Shown: in pieces, positions 27,532 through 36,056 of the stretch
Layout: the number at the start of each line of letters is the position of its first letter
Position numbering within the stretch: the first letter of the stretch is position 1
Assembly: GCA_018831195.1 (NCBI GenBank)
Contig: JAHJDP010000053.1
Coordinates: 1 to 51,838, forward strand
DNA: 51,838 nucleotides
Origin: Candidatus Eisenbacteria bacterium
GTDB lineage: Bacteria; Eisenbacteria; RBG-16-71-46; CAIMUX01; JAHJDP01
Reading direction: 5' to 3'
The notes under the pieces: generated by a model
What the model was told of the DNA's origin: nothing
What the model saw: the letters and a program-made list of their open reading frames with translations, nothing else
Databases searched by the model: none
Made by a program: the position numbers and the translations under genes

Positions 27532-28851
27532 TCAGCTCCGTCTCTCATTTCCCATCAGCCATTCGACCCGCGCCAGACTCAGCCCCTTGTCGGTTTGAGC
27601 CCTCTCGAGCGCGAGGTTCATATCCAAAATTGTTCTCTGGGCTTCAATCACCTCCAGAAAGGCCGCTTCACCTGCAGAAAATGCATTTAACGTCACATCC
27701 TGTGATTGCTTTGCCATCGGGATCAGCCGGTACTGATAAAGATCAATTCGTCTCTCTGCATCTTTGACATCGCCGAGGGCCTCCTCCAACTCAGCCGACA
27801 AACGATTCTCGAGATCGGCGAATTCATATAAGGCTTCCTGCCGCCGCAACTTCGCACTTTCCTTTGCGGAATTATATTGGCCGAACCAGATGGGAAGATT
27901 GAGTGAGACGGTTAGAATGACAGGATCTTTCCCGCTATCGGTCAGGGAGCGATCCAATGCATCTTCCGTCATAATGACATTGATACCGATCGTGACATCA
28001 GGATAATGGCTCTTCCCCAAAAGCCGGCTTGACGCTTCTTCCCTCTGAGCCTTCAATTGAAGCGCCTGCAATGATGGATTTTCTTTCTGTATTCGCGCTA
28101 GGAGTTGATCGATGGACATTTGTAGAATTGTTGAAGAGGGCGTTTCATATCCCGGTAATTCGGCGTCAACGGGTCGGCCCAGGAGGGTGTTGAGGTGAGA
28201 TGCCGCATAGCGCCGGTCGTCCTTCAGACTCACCACGCGATCCTTGAGTTTTTCCAATTCTAACTGAATCGCCAAGGTGGATACCTGAGATTCTTGGCCG
28301 GTGGCGTATCGAGTCCGGGCGATACTTTCAAATTGCCGGATCCAATTTAGATTTTCCTCAGTAATGGCTATCGATTCGTCCAGATAATGGAGTTCATAAT
28401 AAGCCTCTGTTACAGAGTAAATGAGCTTCTGACAATCCATGTCATATTTTTTTTCCTCAACATGGGCGGTCAAACCAGCAACTTCCCCTCGAATCATAAG
28501 CTTCTGGAACCAGGGAATCGTCAAGGAAAGGCCGAAGTTCCGCTCTTGTGGGCCGACCCGTGTTTCGACCGGCTCCAAGTAATGACCGTAAGTCATCCGT
28601 GGATCGGGCAAAGCACGGGCCGCGCTGATCGCTTCCTTCGAGGATTTCCAACGGCTTTCCGAAGCCTGAAGACCAGGATTGTTGGCCATGGCGTACTCGA
28701 TGAGATCCTGGAGATTGGATGACTCCTTCAAATCATCGGGATTACCTAATTCATCCGCCCGAACATTGTCAGGAAGGACTACGGCCAATTGAGCCGCCAG
28801 GCAGAAAAGAGTCAAGGTGTGCACGATGCCGGTCTTTTTAATTCGATTCAT
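27532..28851 (-). CDS. cusC: TolC/CusC-family outer-membrane efflux channel
   Basis: A 439-residue outer-membrane factor with a signal peptide (VHTLTLFCLAAQLAVVLP). It has the two-repeat coiled-coil pattern of the OEP family, each repeat with a NP-x-hydrophobic-x-A start (AMANNPGLQASESRWKSSKEAI; IQKENPSLQALQLKAQREE) and a closing barrel strand. No lipobox is seen, unlike E. coli CusC. Its ATG overlaps the receiver gene by 14 bases, with AAGGA as ribosome binding site. With the adaptor and pump it completes the tripartite exporter. Confidence 0.85.
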   Translation of the reverse strand: MNRIKKTGIVHTLTLFCLAAQLAVVLPDNVRADELGNPDDLKESSNLQDLIEYAMANNPGLQASESRWKSSKEAISAARALPDPRMTYGHYLEPVETRVGPQERNFGLSLTIPWFQKLMIRGEVAGLTAHVEEKKYDMDCQKLIYSVTEAYYELHYLDESIAITEENLNWIRQFESIARTRYATGQESQVSTLAIQLELEKLKDRVVSLKDDRRYAASHLNTLLGRPVDAELPGYETPSSTILQMSIDQLLARIQKENPSLQALQLKAQREEASSRLLGKSHYPDVTIGINVIMTEDALDRSLTDSGKDPVILTVSLNLPIWFGQYNSAKESAKLRRQEALYEFADLENRLSAELEEALGDVKDAERRIDLYQYRLIPMAKQSQDVTLNAFSAGEAAFLEVIEAQRTILDMNLALERAQTDKGLSLARVEWLMGNERRS

Positions 28852-29224
28852 GGTTCCTTCGCCTTGCCCTTTCTTCTTGCGCCACTATATTGTATAATTC
28901 ATTCAGATCAATCGGTTTTGGGATAAAACCTGAAAGGTTCAATTCTTTGATCCGACGCTGGTCCAGCATTTCTGTATGACCGCTGATCATGATAATTGAA
29001 CATTTCTTTGTGAGATACGGCCTTACGCGTAACAATAATTCAATACCGTCGCAACCCGGCATAAGATAATCGATGATGAGGAGATCGGGTTGGAGGGTCA
29101 CACCAATAACTTGAGCCGCCGATTGAGGGCCGTCAAAACAGGTAATATGGCGCCCCTTTCCGCCCAAGACGATCGCCAAGCTTCTGAGGAGGGCCTTGTC
29201 ATTGTCTACAACCGCGATCTGCAT
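28838..29224 (-). CDS. Receiver-only response regulator
   Basis: A 128-residue stand-alone receiver domain: acidic pair in VVDNDKA (Asp7/Asp9), phospho-acceptor Asp52 in IIDYLMPGCDG, Thr/Ser switch in MISGHTE, and Lys in IPKPIDL. There is no DNA-binding or output domain. It is the first gene behind the sigma-54 promoter and overlaps the TolC-like gene, so it is made whenever the pump is made. It may act as a phosphate sink or feedback partner for the adjacent sensor kinase. AAGGGAG precedes the ATG by about eight bases. Confidence 0.85.
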   Translation of the reverse strand: MQIAVVDNDKALLRSLAIVLGGKGRHITCFDGPQSAAQVIGVTLQPDLLIIDYLMPGCDGIELLLRVRPYLTKKCSIIMISGHTEMLDQRRIKELNLSGFIPKPIDLNELYNIVAQEERARRRNHESN

Positions 29225-29267
29225 TCCCAGCTTCTCCCTTTAATACGGATTCATTGATTTGTATTAA

Positions 29268-29283
29268 AGCAGGAGAGATGCCA
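29268..29283 (-). promoter_or_regulatory. Sigma-54 (-24/-12) promoter of the efflux operon
   Basis: The minus strand reads TGGCATCTCTCCTGCT (rc of 29268-29283). GG and GC are separated by exactly 10 bases as sigma-54 requires, and TGGCA and TGC match the consensus TGGCAYRN4TTGCW. Transcription would begin near 29257, 33 bases before the receiver ATG. An NtrC-family activator gene lies immediately upstream. Confidence 0.75.
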
Positions 29284-29369
29284 CCCGCGTAGAGAAGTCG
29301 TAACCCATGATAAAGTATGCGATTACAGGCATTGTCGAAGAATATGAAGGGTGCTTTTCAGGGTTTAGA

Positions 29370-29407
29370 TACCAGTTTCTGACACGTCCGCCCGCCAGTT
29401 TCTGGCG
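29370..29407. promoter_or_regulatory. Paired dyad sites, likely enhancer for the NtrC-type activator
   Basis: CCAGTTTCTG occurs at 29372-29381 and again at 29396-29405. The second copy lies in a perfect palindrome, CGCCAGTTTCTGGCG (29393-29407); the first keeps CAGTTTCTG. Centres are 23 bases apart, about two helical turns, placing both on one face. They are about 90-140 bases upstream of the sigma-54 promoter, the usual position for an enhancer. Confidence 0.65.
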
Positions 29408-29440
29408 TTCCACTCTCGCAAGATTCGGTCTTTCTGCAGC

Positions 29441-30814
29441 CTAGCGGGGCGGACGCCTTAATTCATTATCGGTAATTTTCTTTCTCAATGTGGTGGGTGA
29501 TATTTCCAGGAGCTTGGCGGTCCGGTTTATATTCCATTTGTTGACCTCTAAAGCCGAATGAATATATTCCTTCTCCATCTGTGAAAGTGGAATTATCTTG
29601 GCGGGAAAACTCATGGTCGCGTTTCTCGATCCCATGGTGGGGAATAAGAAGCTAAGGTGCTCCGCGGTAATAACTGGACCTGCTGTCAGCGCGATCGCGC
29701 GGGTAAGCACATTTTCTAATTCACGGATATTTCCCGGCCACTCGTATTGGCTCAATAGATTCAGAGCCTTCTCATCAATCGATTGAGCGGGTTTGTGGAT
29801 ACGCCGGGAGATTCTTGGGATGAAGTGATCCAATAGCAGAGGGATATCCCCCCGCCGTTCCCGAAGAGGCGGAACTCTGATTTTTGAGACAGCCAAACGG
29901 TAATAGAGATCTTCTCGGAACTCCTTTTCTTTGACCATCCTTTCAAGATCGCGGTTTGTCGCTGCAATAACACGCGCCTTAAAGGGAAGAGCTTCGAGCC
30001 CTCCAACCCGTTCGAACTCCCTTTCCTGAAGCACTCTGAGCAGCTTCGCTTGAAGTTCGAATGCCATGTCACCTATTTCATCGAGAAAAACCGTACCCTC
30101 TTGAGCATATTCAAATTTTCCGAGCTTGCGCTTCTCTGCACCGGTAAACGCTCCGCGTTCATGTCCGAATAACTCACTCTCGGGTAATGTGCTGACAATC
30201 GATGAACAATTGATGGCGACAAATGGCTTTCCCGGACTGGTCGCTTCATGGAGGGCTCTCGCGACTAATTCCTTTCCCGTCCCGCTCTCACCTTCAATAA
30301 GAATAGTGATCCGGCCCCGGGACGACAATCCGATCTCCTTCAGGAGATCAATGATTTTGGGGTCTTTTCCAACGATCTCACGTGACACCTCTTCCGGTTG
30401 AAGATCCATCTCGCCGAAAGGCATTCCGCCGGGTGCTTGCATCAATCCCGCATTTTTTAGACGGTTATATTTCTCAATCATCAGGAGAAATTCCTCCCGC
30501 CCTATTGGTTTGCGAATATAATCAAAGGCGCCAAGGCGCATCGCCTCAATCGTTGTAGACATCTCATGCGATCCTGTGATCATTACAATTGGTAACAGGG
30601 AATCCCTTTCCATCAGCTCTCGAAGAAGATCCAATCCATTACCATCAGGCAGGGAGAGATCCAAAAAGATGAGCTCGGGCGCCGACTTCTCGATCATTTT
30701 CAATCCATCGGAAAGATTATATGAAACCTCGGCAATATGACCTTCCGCCTCGATTTGAATCTGCAGCGACCGGCATAGGGCACGGTCATCATCGATAATC
30801 AGAATCCGGCTCAT
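29441..30814 (-). CDS. NtrC-family sigma-54-dependent response regulator
   Basis: A 457-residue activator with three domains. The receiver has Asp52 in FLDLSLPDG. The AAA+ domain has Walker A GESGTGKE, the sigma-54-contacting GAFTGA loop (HERGAFTGAEKRK), Walker B VFLDEIGDM and the arginine-finger region. The C-terminal Fis-type helix-turn-helix is NINRTAKLLEISPTTLRKKI. It overlaps the sensor kinase gene by four bases, forming a ZraSR/NtrBC-like pair. The sigma-54 promoter and paired dyads just downstream are its likely target, giving metal-induced expression of the efflux genes. Confidence 0.92.
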   Translation of the reverse strand: MSRILIIDDDRALCRSLQIQIEAEGHIAEVSYNLSDGLKMIEKSAPELIFLDLSLPDGNGLDLLRELMERDSLLPIVMITGSHEMSTTIEAMRLGAFDYIRKPIGREEFLLMIEKYNRLKNAGLMQAPGGMPFGEMDLQPEEVSREIVGKDPKIIDLLKEIGLSSRGRITILIEGESGTGKELVARALHEATSPGKPFVAINCSSIVSTLPESELFGHERGAFTGAEKRKLGKFEYAQEGTVFLDEIGDMAFELQAKLLRVLQEREFERVGGLEALPFKARVIAATNRDLERMVKEKEFREDLYYRLAVSKIRVPPLRERRGDIPLLLDHFIPRISRRIHKPAQSIDEKALNLLSQYEWPGNIRELENVLTRAIALTAGPVITAEHLSFLFPTMGSRNATMSFPAKIIPLSQMEKEYIHSALEVNKWNINRTAKLLEISPTTLRKKITDNELRRPPR

Positions 30815-32664
30815 TCCTCCGCCCCTCGCGGAAGTGAAAGAGAAAAGAGCGCCCCTCCCTTCCGCCGGTTTTCAGCAAATACGAACCCGCTGTGACCCTC
30901 CACTATCTTCTTTACATTCGCCAGCCCAAGACCCGTCCCTTCATCGCGTGTTGTATAGAACGGTTGGAATAGGCGATGGATGTCGGCGGTTCTAAATCCA
31001 GGTCCGTTATCAGCCACAGACAAACGGATGGTGCCTGGACTATGCACCGGATATTCGGCCGATAGAATAACTGATTCACCGGGAGGCGATGCCTGGATTG
31101 CATTGGCCGTTAGATTTGTAAGAGCCCGTCGCAGCTGTTCCGGATCGGCGCAAAAGGCCGTTCCCCCCGTCAAATCCTTGATAATGACCCGTATCTCCTT
31201 CTCTTCTGATTCCGATCGAAGAATATCTTTCACATTATTGGCTATTTCGATAAAGCGAAGGCGCGTTTTGTTCAACTCCAATGGTTTTCCATAATTCAAC
31301 AACTCTGACAGCATTCGCTCCAGCCTAAGGGCCTGTTCGGAGGCAATATCAGCAAGCTCTCTGTGAAACGGATCCTCCTCGACGTTGTGACGCAGAGCCT
31401 GAAGATTCATTTTTATTGAAGAGAGCGGATTCCTCATCTCATGCACAATGCTGGAGCTCAACTCACCAACGGCGGCCAATGATGCGGCCTGCAATAACCG
31501 CCGGTGACTCGCACTCAGCTCATCGATCATATGATTGAACGCCTCGGCGACTTCCTGCGCTTCGGCCCCGGCAAGGCGGCCGATACGCTCCTCTGATTGC
31601 CCGGCGGCAATACGGTGCGCCACGGCCGCGAACTCTCTCAAAGGTTGCGCTAAAACTCGCGCCCCATAATTCGCAATCACGAGAATCAAAACAAGGGTGA
31701 TCAAGCCGGTCATCAGAGCCCGGTTTCTAAAGACGCGGAGCCAGGCAAAAGCCTCCTGTTCATCTATCTCGATAACCAGTGTCCCATTAAGGCGAGGAAT
31801 CAAAGCGGAAACACCAAGGACTTTCTTGCCAGACGCGCTTCTGTAGCGCACAACCTCTCCACCACCGTCCGTAATTTGCTTTGGATAGGAATGGAACCGA
31901 TACTTATTATTTTCGGCATCGAATCCATCAATCATGGGGAAAACGCCACCTGGTAAAAACAGGAAGGCCTCGCCTGTCCTCCCCAAACCGGTTCCATGTT
32001 TCAGGATTGTATTCATCCTATTATCGATATCTATCTCAGCGGCAATGTATGCCAATCCACCGTGCCGCGGATTCAAAACCCGACTTCCCGCCTGCACCAT
32101 CACCGTTCCGTCTTCACGTTGAATCGGGGGTGTGGTCAGCAATCCATCCTGCGCGGCAAGCCTTTCCTTCAACAGTTTTGAAGGGAAGGCGCCTCCGGCA
32201 GGATCCGGCCTTTTAACAACACCGGAATCATCAGGGCGAATACTCCCTACTCGATTCCCGGTTCCCGCGGAACTGACCAATTGATTCCAGTTGACATCAA
32301 ATGTACTGATCGAGTGATAGAATGGAGTTCCTACATGAAGATCTGAAAGGAGATTGCACGTTTCGGCGCAGCAGGATGAATCCGCGGAAGCCGGAGTTGA
32401 ACCACATAAACCCTGAAGACATGGAGAGATCTGCAGAAAACCGAAATCGGATTCGATTTGTGCAAACCAGGATTCGATTTCAATCCGCCGAGCCTCCAGA
32501 ACCGATTGCATATGGACCTTCTGCGAGGCGATGATGGCTTGACGCGCGCAATGATAACCCTGCGCCGCCATAATGAAGAGAGGCCCCAGCGCCACCGGCA
32601 ACATCCAGAGCAGGATCCGCCATCTCATCGTCATGAGACGGATCATTTTTCTATTTTTTATCAT
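30811..32664 (-). CDS. Sensor histidine kinase with Cys-rich periplasmic Cache domain
   Basis: A 617-residue membrane kinase. TM1 spans about residues 16-36 and TM2 follows residue 310 (ALMTGLITLVLILVIANYG). The periplasmic part has a double-Cache fold (RVLNPRHGGLAYIAAEIDID). Near its start lies a cysteine cluster, Cys82, Cys87, Cys98, Cys99 and Cys103, unusual for a Cache domain and a candidate metal site. After a HAMP come HisKA (SIVHEMRNPLSSIK, phospho-His) and an ATPase with N-box NLTANAIQASP, G1 ADNGPGF and G2 GTGLGLANVKKI. It is paired with the sigma-54 activator and probably senses copper or silver. Confidence 0.9.
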   Translation of the reverse strand: MIKNRKMIRLMTMRWRILLWMLPVALGPLFIMAAQGYHCARQAIIASQKVHMQSVLEARRIEIESWFAQIESDFGFLQISPCLQGLCGSTPASADSSCCAETCNLLSDLHVGTPFYHSISTFDVNWNQLVSSAGTGNRVGSIRPDDSGVVKRPDPAGGAFPSKLLKERLAAQDGLLTTPPIQREDGTVMVQAGSRVLNPRHGGLAYIAAEIDIDNRMNTILKHGTGLGRTGEAFLFLPGGVFPMIDGFDAENNKYRFHSYPKQITDGGGEVVRYRSASGKKVLGVSALIPRLNGTLVIEIDEQEAFAWLRVFRNRALMTGLITLVLILVIANYGARVLAQPLREFAAVAHRIAAGQSEERIGRLAGAEAQEVAEAFNHMIDELSASHRRLLQAASLAAVGELSSSIVHEMRNPLSSIKMNLQALRHNVEEDPFHRELADIASEQALRLERMLSELLNYGKPLELNKTRLRFIEIANNVKDILRSESEEKEIRVIIKDLTGGTAFCADPEQLRRALTNLTANAIQASPPGESVILSAEYPVHSPGTIRLSVADNGPGFRTADIHRLFQPFYTTRDEGTGLGLANVKKIVEGHSGFVFAENRRKGGALFSLSLPRGAEE

Positions 32665-32756
32665 CGAGTCACCAAGACGGGGTTATCCAGGCGGACCACA
32701 GACGATTTCCCATTCTCTGGCCTCCGGATTCCTCATTCACTCCAACCCTACCCCAT

Positions 32757-32785
32757 ATTCTTGTTACAATAATATGACATTTCAA
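32757..32785 (-). promoter_or_regulatory. Sigma-70 promoter of the sensor kinase/activator pair
   Basis: TTGAAA (rc of 32780-32785) and AAGAAT (rc of 32757-32762) are 17 bases apart on the minus strand, giving a leader of about 85-90 bases to the kinase ATG. This would supply a basal level of the two-component system. Confidence 0.45.
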
Positions 32786-32884
32786 CATATAGATGGAAAT
32801 CTTCCAAGATTAACCGGCGCATGATGGTTAAATTCCTGGAATCGTTGGAGATCAAATACGCTTACTTGGGGAGAATAAATACCT

Positions 32885-33841
32885 CTATTCCAACTTCTTC
32901 AGAGGGACGATTGAGAAAAGAACCCACCCGATCTGCGGCAATGATTGAAAGTGGGCGTAACACTCCCTCCCATCGCTCATTTTCACAATCATCCGGCCCT
33001 GTTTTTTTCTAAGCACAGAGGTCATAAAATCAGGTCTATCGAAATCGGAGCTCAGGCTGTCAATCGTCTTGTAAAGAATACTTCCCTTTTCTTTGTTTAT
33101 TTCAGCCACTATGGAATTGTGGCTAATGATATTTCCGCTGTCATCAACCAGCAAGATGTCTGAACCGGGAAACTGAACTTCGACCAGTGGCCTATCCTGT
33201 AGGAATTCAAGTGGAACGTCGATGCTCCACAGACCGAGAAAATTGTCTTTCTCGTAAACCGGTATTGATACGGAAAGAATGATTCCCTCTCCGGCATAGT
33301 CGACCGTTGGTGCGGTCCATCGGATGGCCCGGCCGGGGTTGTGTTTTGGGCTAACAGAAAGATAGGTGTGATATTGGGACCAATCAAAGTCCGGAGATAT
33401 GGCGGCGGCCAAATCAATATAGGGGTGTTGTATCGACGCATTGGTCACATCCTGATAATAAACCCAGGCAATACCCGGCAAAGTCTTACGCACCGCTGTG
33501 AGGATCGTCCCGAAATCCCTCAGCGCATACATCCGAAAACGGGTTTGGGGATCATTCTGGCCCTGTGGATTCCAGAAATAACTTATGCCGTCAGGATCGG
33601 CCTGTCCGTTCCGGTATTTTTCCAAGGCCGCGAGACTCTGAAAAAATCCGTCTGGGTCCTCGGCAAATGCTTCCTCTCGAAGCCACTGACTGATAGAGCG
33701 CCTGTCGTTTTTTGTGTCGCGGAAGCATCTCAGCGTTTTGTCTCGCAATTCCTCAAGAACATCGTAGATTTTAAGTATTCTAGAGGTGAGAGAGGCTGCA
33801 CTGCGTTCCAACTGGTATTCGAGTATTTCCAGTGCGTTCAA
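32885..33841 (-). CDS. Stand-alone Cache-type sensory domain protein
   Basis: A 318-residue protein consisting only of a double-Cache-like ligand-binding fold (FGTILTAVRKTLPGIAWVYYQDVT; ILSVSIPVYEKDNFLGLWSIDVPLEFL; SDILLVDDSGNIISHNS). It ends at IGWVLFSIVPLKKLE, where such sensors normally enter their second membrane helix. No TM segment, signal peptide or output domain is present. It begins at a TTG with AGGGGG upstream and has its own promoter. It may be a remnant of a larger receptor or a soluble ligand-binding partner of the kinase encoded next. Confidence 0.65.
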   Translation of the reverse strand: MNALEILEYQLERSAASLTSRILKIYDVLEELRDKTLRCFRDTKNDRRSISQWLREEAFAEDPDGFFQSLAALEKYRNGQADPDGISYFWNPQGQNDPQTRFRMYALRDFGTILTAVRKTLPGIAWVYYQDVTNASIQHPYIDLAAAISPDFDWSQYHTYLSVSPKHNPGRAIRWTAPTVDYAGEGIILSVSIPVYEKDNFLGLWSIDVPLEFLQDRPLVEVQFPGSDILLVDDSGNIISHNSIVAEINKEKGSILYKTIDSLSSDFDRPDFMTSVLRKKQGRMIVKMSDGRECYAHFQSLPQIGWVLFSIVPLKKLE

Positions 33842-33909
33842 AACGACCCCCTCTAAGATCTCGATCTTGACGGATGGTTACTACTTTTAACGCACCAGGT
33901 TACGAATAG

Positions 33910-33938
33910 ATTCAATCTTATTTCAGGGCTTTTGTCAA
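33910..33938 (-). promoter_or_regulatory. Sigma-70 promoter of the stand-alone Cache gene
   Basis: A perfect TTGACA (rc of 33933-33938) is followed after 17 bases by TTGAAT (rc of 33910-33915, 4 of 6) on the minus strand, about 70 bases before the TTG start. Confidence 0.5.
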
Positions 33939-34005
33939 GTTATCATTTGCTGAAGTTCAGAACAATGATCAAGGAATGGCATCGATTGTCCCCGTGGTGG
34001 GAGCC

Positions 34006-34545
34006 TTAGACCCCTTCATAACAGAGCACGGAAGTCACGGTCTGCGCTTCCAGAAGACGGCGCCCGTTCAATCCCGCCAGTTCGACAAGAAATGTACAGC
34101 CGACAACTTCTCCACCGGCTTTTGACACGAGCCTCACAGCCGCCGCGGCCGTCCCACCCGTCGCTAAGAGATCGTCGACAATTAGGATTCGTTGGCCTCT
34201 TGAAACGGCGTCCCTATGAATCTCAACAGCATCCTGCCCGTACTCCAGCTCATAGGACTCTTGGTAGACTTCAGCGGGTAACTTCCCCTTCTTCCGAATG
34301 AGAATAAAAGGCAGCCCCTGCTCAAGAGCCATCCCGGCGCCGAAGATAAAGCCACGGGATTCAATCCCGGCAATGGCATCGACACCCTTATCGAGAAAAG
34401 GATCCCAAAGGGCCGTAACAGCATCTTCAAAAGATTGGGGTTGTAAGAGTATCGGGGTGATGTCCCGAAAGAGAATTCCCTTCTTTGGAAAATCAGGGAT
34501 TGATCGAATCGTCTGACGCAGGTTTTCCACCACGGGGTTTTGCAT
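34006..34545 (-). CDS. apt: Adenine phosphoribosyltransferase
   Basis: A 179-residue purine-salvage enzyme making AMP from adenine and PRPP. The PRPP-binding motif ILIVDDLLATGGTAAAA is intact, preceded by the substrate loop GIESRGFIFGAGMALEQG and the flexible-loop region RKKGKLPAEVYQESYELEYG. The N-terminus (IRSIPDFPKKGILFRDITPIL) is typical of Apt, and the length matches the family. It lies about 100 bases downstream of the sigma-factor gene on the same strand. Confidence 0.95.
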   Translation of the reverse strand: MQNPVVENLRQTIRSIPDFPKKGILFRDITPILLQPQSFEDAVTALWDPFLDKGVDAIAGIESRGFIFGAGMALEQGLPFILIRKKGKLPAEVYQESYELEYGQDAVEIHRDAVSRGQRILIVDDLLATGGTAAAAVRLVSKAGGEVVGCTFLVELAGLNGRRLLEAQTVTSVLCYEGV

Positions 34546-34623
34546 GGGCAGACCTTCCTCTCATGCGAGGCATTTCTCCGGATGAACGGGGATCTTTAAA
34601 GCCTCCGTTCCATCCTCGGCTGT

Positions 34624-34655
34624 CCGGCCGGCCCGAAACCGGCTTAGCCGGCCGG
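34624..34655. repeat. GC-rich hairpin over the sigma-factor stop codon
   Basis: CCGGCCGGC at 34624-34632 and GCCGGCCGG at 34647-34655 form a perfect 9-bp stem with a 14-base loop containing the stop codon (34644-34646). No T-tract follows on either strand, so it is not a classical terminator. It may stabilise or attenuate the transcript before apt. Confidence 0.5.
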
Positions 34656-35771
34656 TGGAGCGAATCTCTTCCGTGAAGCAACGTTCGGGACTGCTCTATC
34701 CAGCCTATGTTTGCCCATACAACCGGGTTGTGCAAGGACCCATCCGCGCAATTGCCTCAGCGCCCGCTTCTCCATCTGGCGGATGCCCTCGCGGCTCCGT
34801 CCCATGCGTCGCCCAATCTCTGCGAGTGATTGGGGATGTCCATCCAGAAATCCATAGCGCGCCCGCAGAATGATTTCCTCTGTGGGTGGCAGCGCCCGAA
34901 GCCAGCCATCCAGCTCCGCCTTCTGAAGATGCCCCTCCAAAACGACCTCGAGATTCTCAGGAGAGGGAAACCGGTTGATCACACTCTCCCCCTTCTCATC
35001 TCCGGAGATCGCCGTATCCAGGGAGATCGACCCTTCCCGTAATGCCTGCAGGCGGCGGACCTTGGCCGGGGTGATTCGAAGACCCCGCGCAAGTTCTTCT
35101 TCGCTGGGAAACCGCCCCAGTTCCTGCGTCAAGCGCCTTTCCGCCTCCAAAAGCCTGTAGAGACGGCGGAGGAAATCCATGGGAAACCGCACCGTGCGCC
35201 CCAGGTTGGCCACGGCTTGGGCAAAGGCCTGCCGGATCCACCAGGAACCGTAGGTACTGAACCGGAAGCCGCGTTCAGGATCAAAACGTTCGACAGCCTG
35301 GATCAGCCCAAGATTCCCCTCTTCGACAAGATCTTCGAAGGAGACGCCGCGTCCCATATAACGGCGCGCCAGGAAAACAACCAGGCGGAGATTCGACTTG
35401 ATCATCTCTTGTCTGGATGTGGTGCATCCTCTTCGGCTGGATCGCATGAGTTCCCTCTCTTGACTCGCCGAGAGGGGCGGATGCTTGGATAAGGCTCGAA
35501 GGTAAAGTTGAAACCCCGAGGGAAACGAATCCCTATTTTCGCCGACCAGGCAGGAATCGGATTCCTTTCGGGAACGGCGTCGCTCCCTTTGGGGTTCTAC
35601 AATAGGAATCTTCAGATCGCTAACCAACTGCAGAAACAGATCCAGCTCATCGGGATCGATCGAACGCTTTTCCAGGGTTTCCTCCAGGTCCGCAGCTTGG
35701 ATGCTGCCCTGGTCGAAACCCCTGCGCAGAAGTCCTCCCATCGCATTGGGTACTGAAAAACCCCCAGGCAT
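34644..35771 (-). CDS. Sigma-70 family (group 2-like) RNA polymerase sigma factor
   Basis: A 375-residue sigma factor. Region 1.2 is FQLYLRALSKHPPLSASQERELMR; region 2 has SNLRLVVFLARRYMGRGVSFEDLVEEGNLGLIQAVERFDPERGFRFSTYGSWWIRQA; regions 3 and 4 follow, ending in the helix-turn-helix SLAEIGRRMGRSREGIRQMEKRALRQLR. Region 2.4 reads NLGRTVRFP instead of the RpoD-type QARTIRIP, and there is no long region 1.1, so it is an alternative (RpoS-like group) factor. AGGAGGTGA seven bases before the ATG at 35771 is an ideal ribosome binding site, but it lies inside a hairpin. An internal ATG at codon 11 is an alternative start. Confidence 0.88.
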   Translation of the reverse strand: MPGGFSVPNAMGGLLRRGFDQGSIQAADLEETLEKRSIDPDELDLFLQLVSDLKIPIVEPQRERRRSRKESDSCLVGENRDSFPSGFQLYLRALSKHPPLSASQERELMRSSRRGCTTSRQEMIKSNLRLVVFLARRYMGRGVSFEDLVEEGNLGLIQAVERFDPERGFRFSTYGSWWIRQAFAQAVANLGRTVRFPMDFLRRLYRLLEAERRLTQELGRFPSEEELARGLRITPAKVRRLQALREGSISLDTAISGDEKGESVINRFPSPENLEVVLEGHLQKAELDGWLRALPPTEEIILRARYGFLDGHPQSLAEIGRRMGRSREGIRQMEKRALRQLRGWVLAQPGCMGKHRLDRAVPNVASRKRFAPPAG

Positions 35772-35788
35772 ATTTCACCTCCTGGGGG
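35755..35788 (-). terminator. Terminator-like hairpin enclosing the sigma-factor RBS and start codon
   Basis: On the minus strand CCCCCAGG (rc of 35781-35788) pairs with CCTGGGGG (rc of 35761-35768), followed by TTTTT. The 12-base loop is AGGTGAAATATG, containing most of the Shine-Dalgarno and the ATG. It lies 35 bases after tRNA-Pro, which it would terminate, and it could also control the sigma gene by attenuation or by hiding its start site. Confidence 0.7.
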
Positions 35789-35823
35789 GGGACCTTTGGT
35801 TAATCACTGTTGAGGCAGGCGTA

Positions 35824-35900
<77 letters not shown>

Positions 35901-35927
35901 ACCTTCTTTACTACTTACCTTATCGAC

Positions 35928-35956
35928 ATTCTATCAATCTTTCGCCACCAATGCAA
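35928..35956 (-). promoter_or_regulatory. Promoter of tRNA-Pro(CGG)
   Basis: TAGAAT (rc of 35928-35933, 5 of 6) follows TTGCAT (rc of 35951-35956) by 17 bases. The predicted start lies about 20 bases before the tRNA. The sigma-factor gene may share this transcript. Confidence 0.4.
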
Positions 35957-36056
35957 AGAACAACGGCTGGCCGTCATTCTTTCTTCATACCACAATTCCT
36001 AAATCCGCCCTATCTATATATATTACTACATGTTAGAAGAACACAACAAGGGTCTT

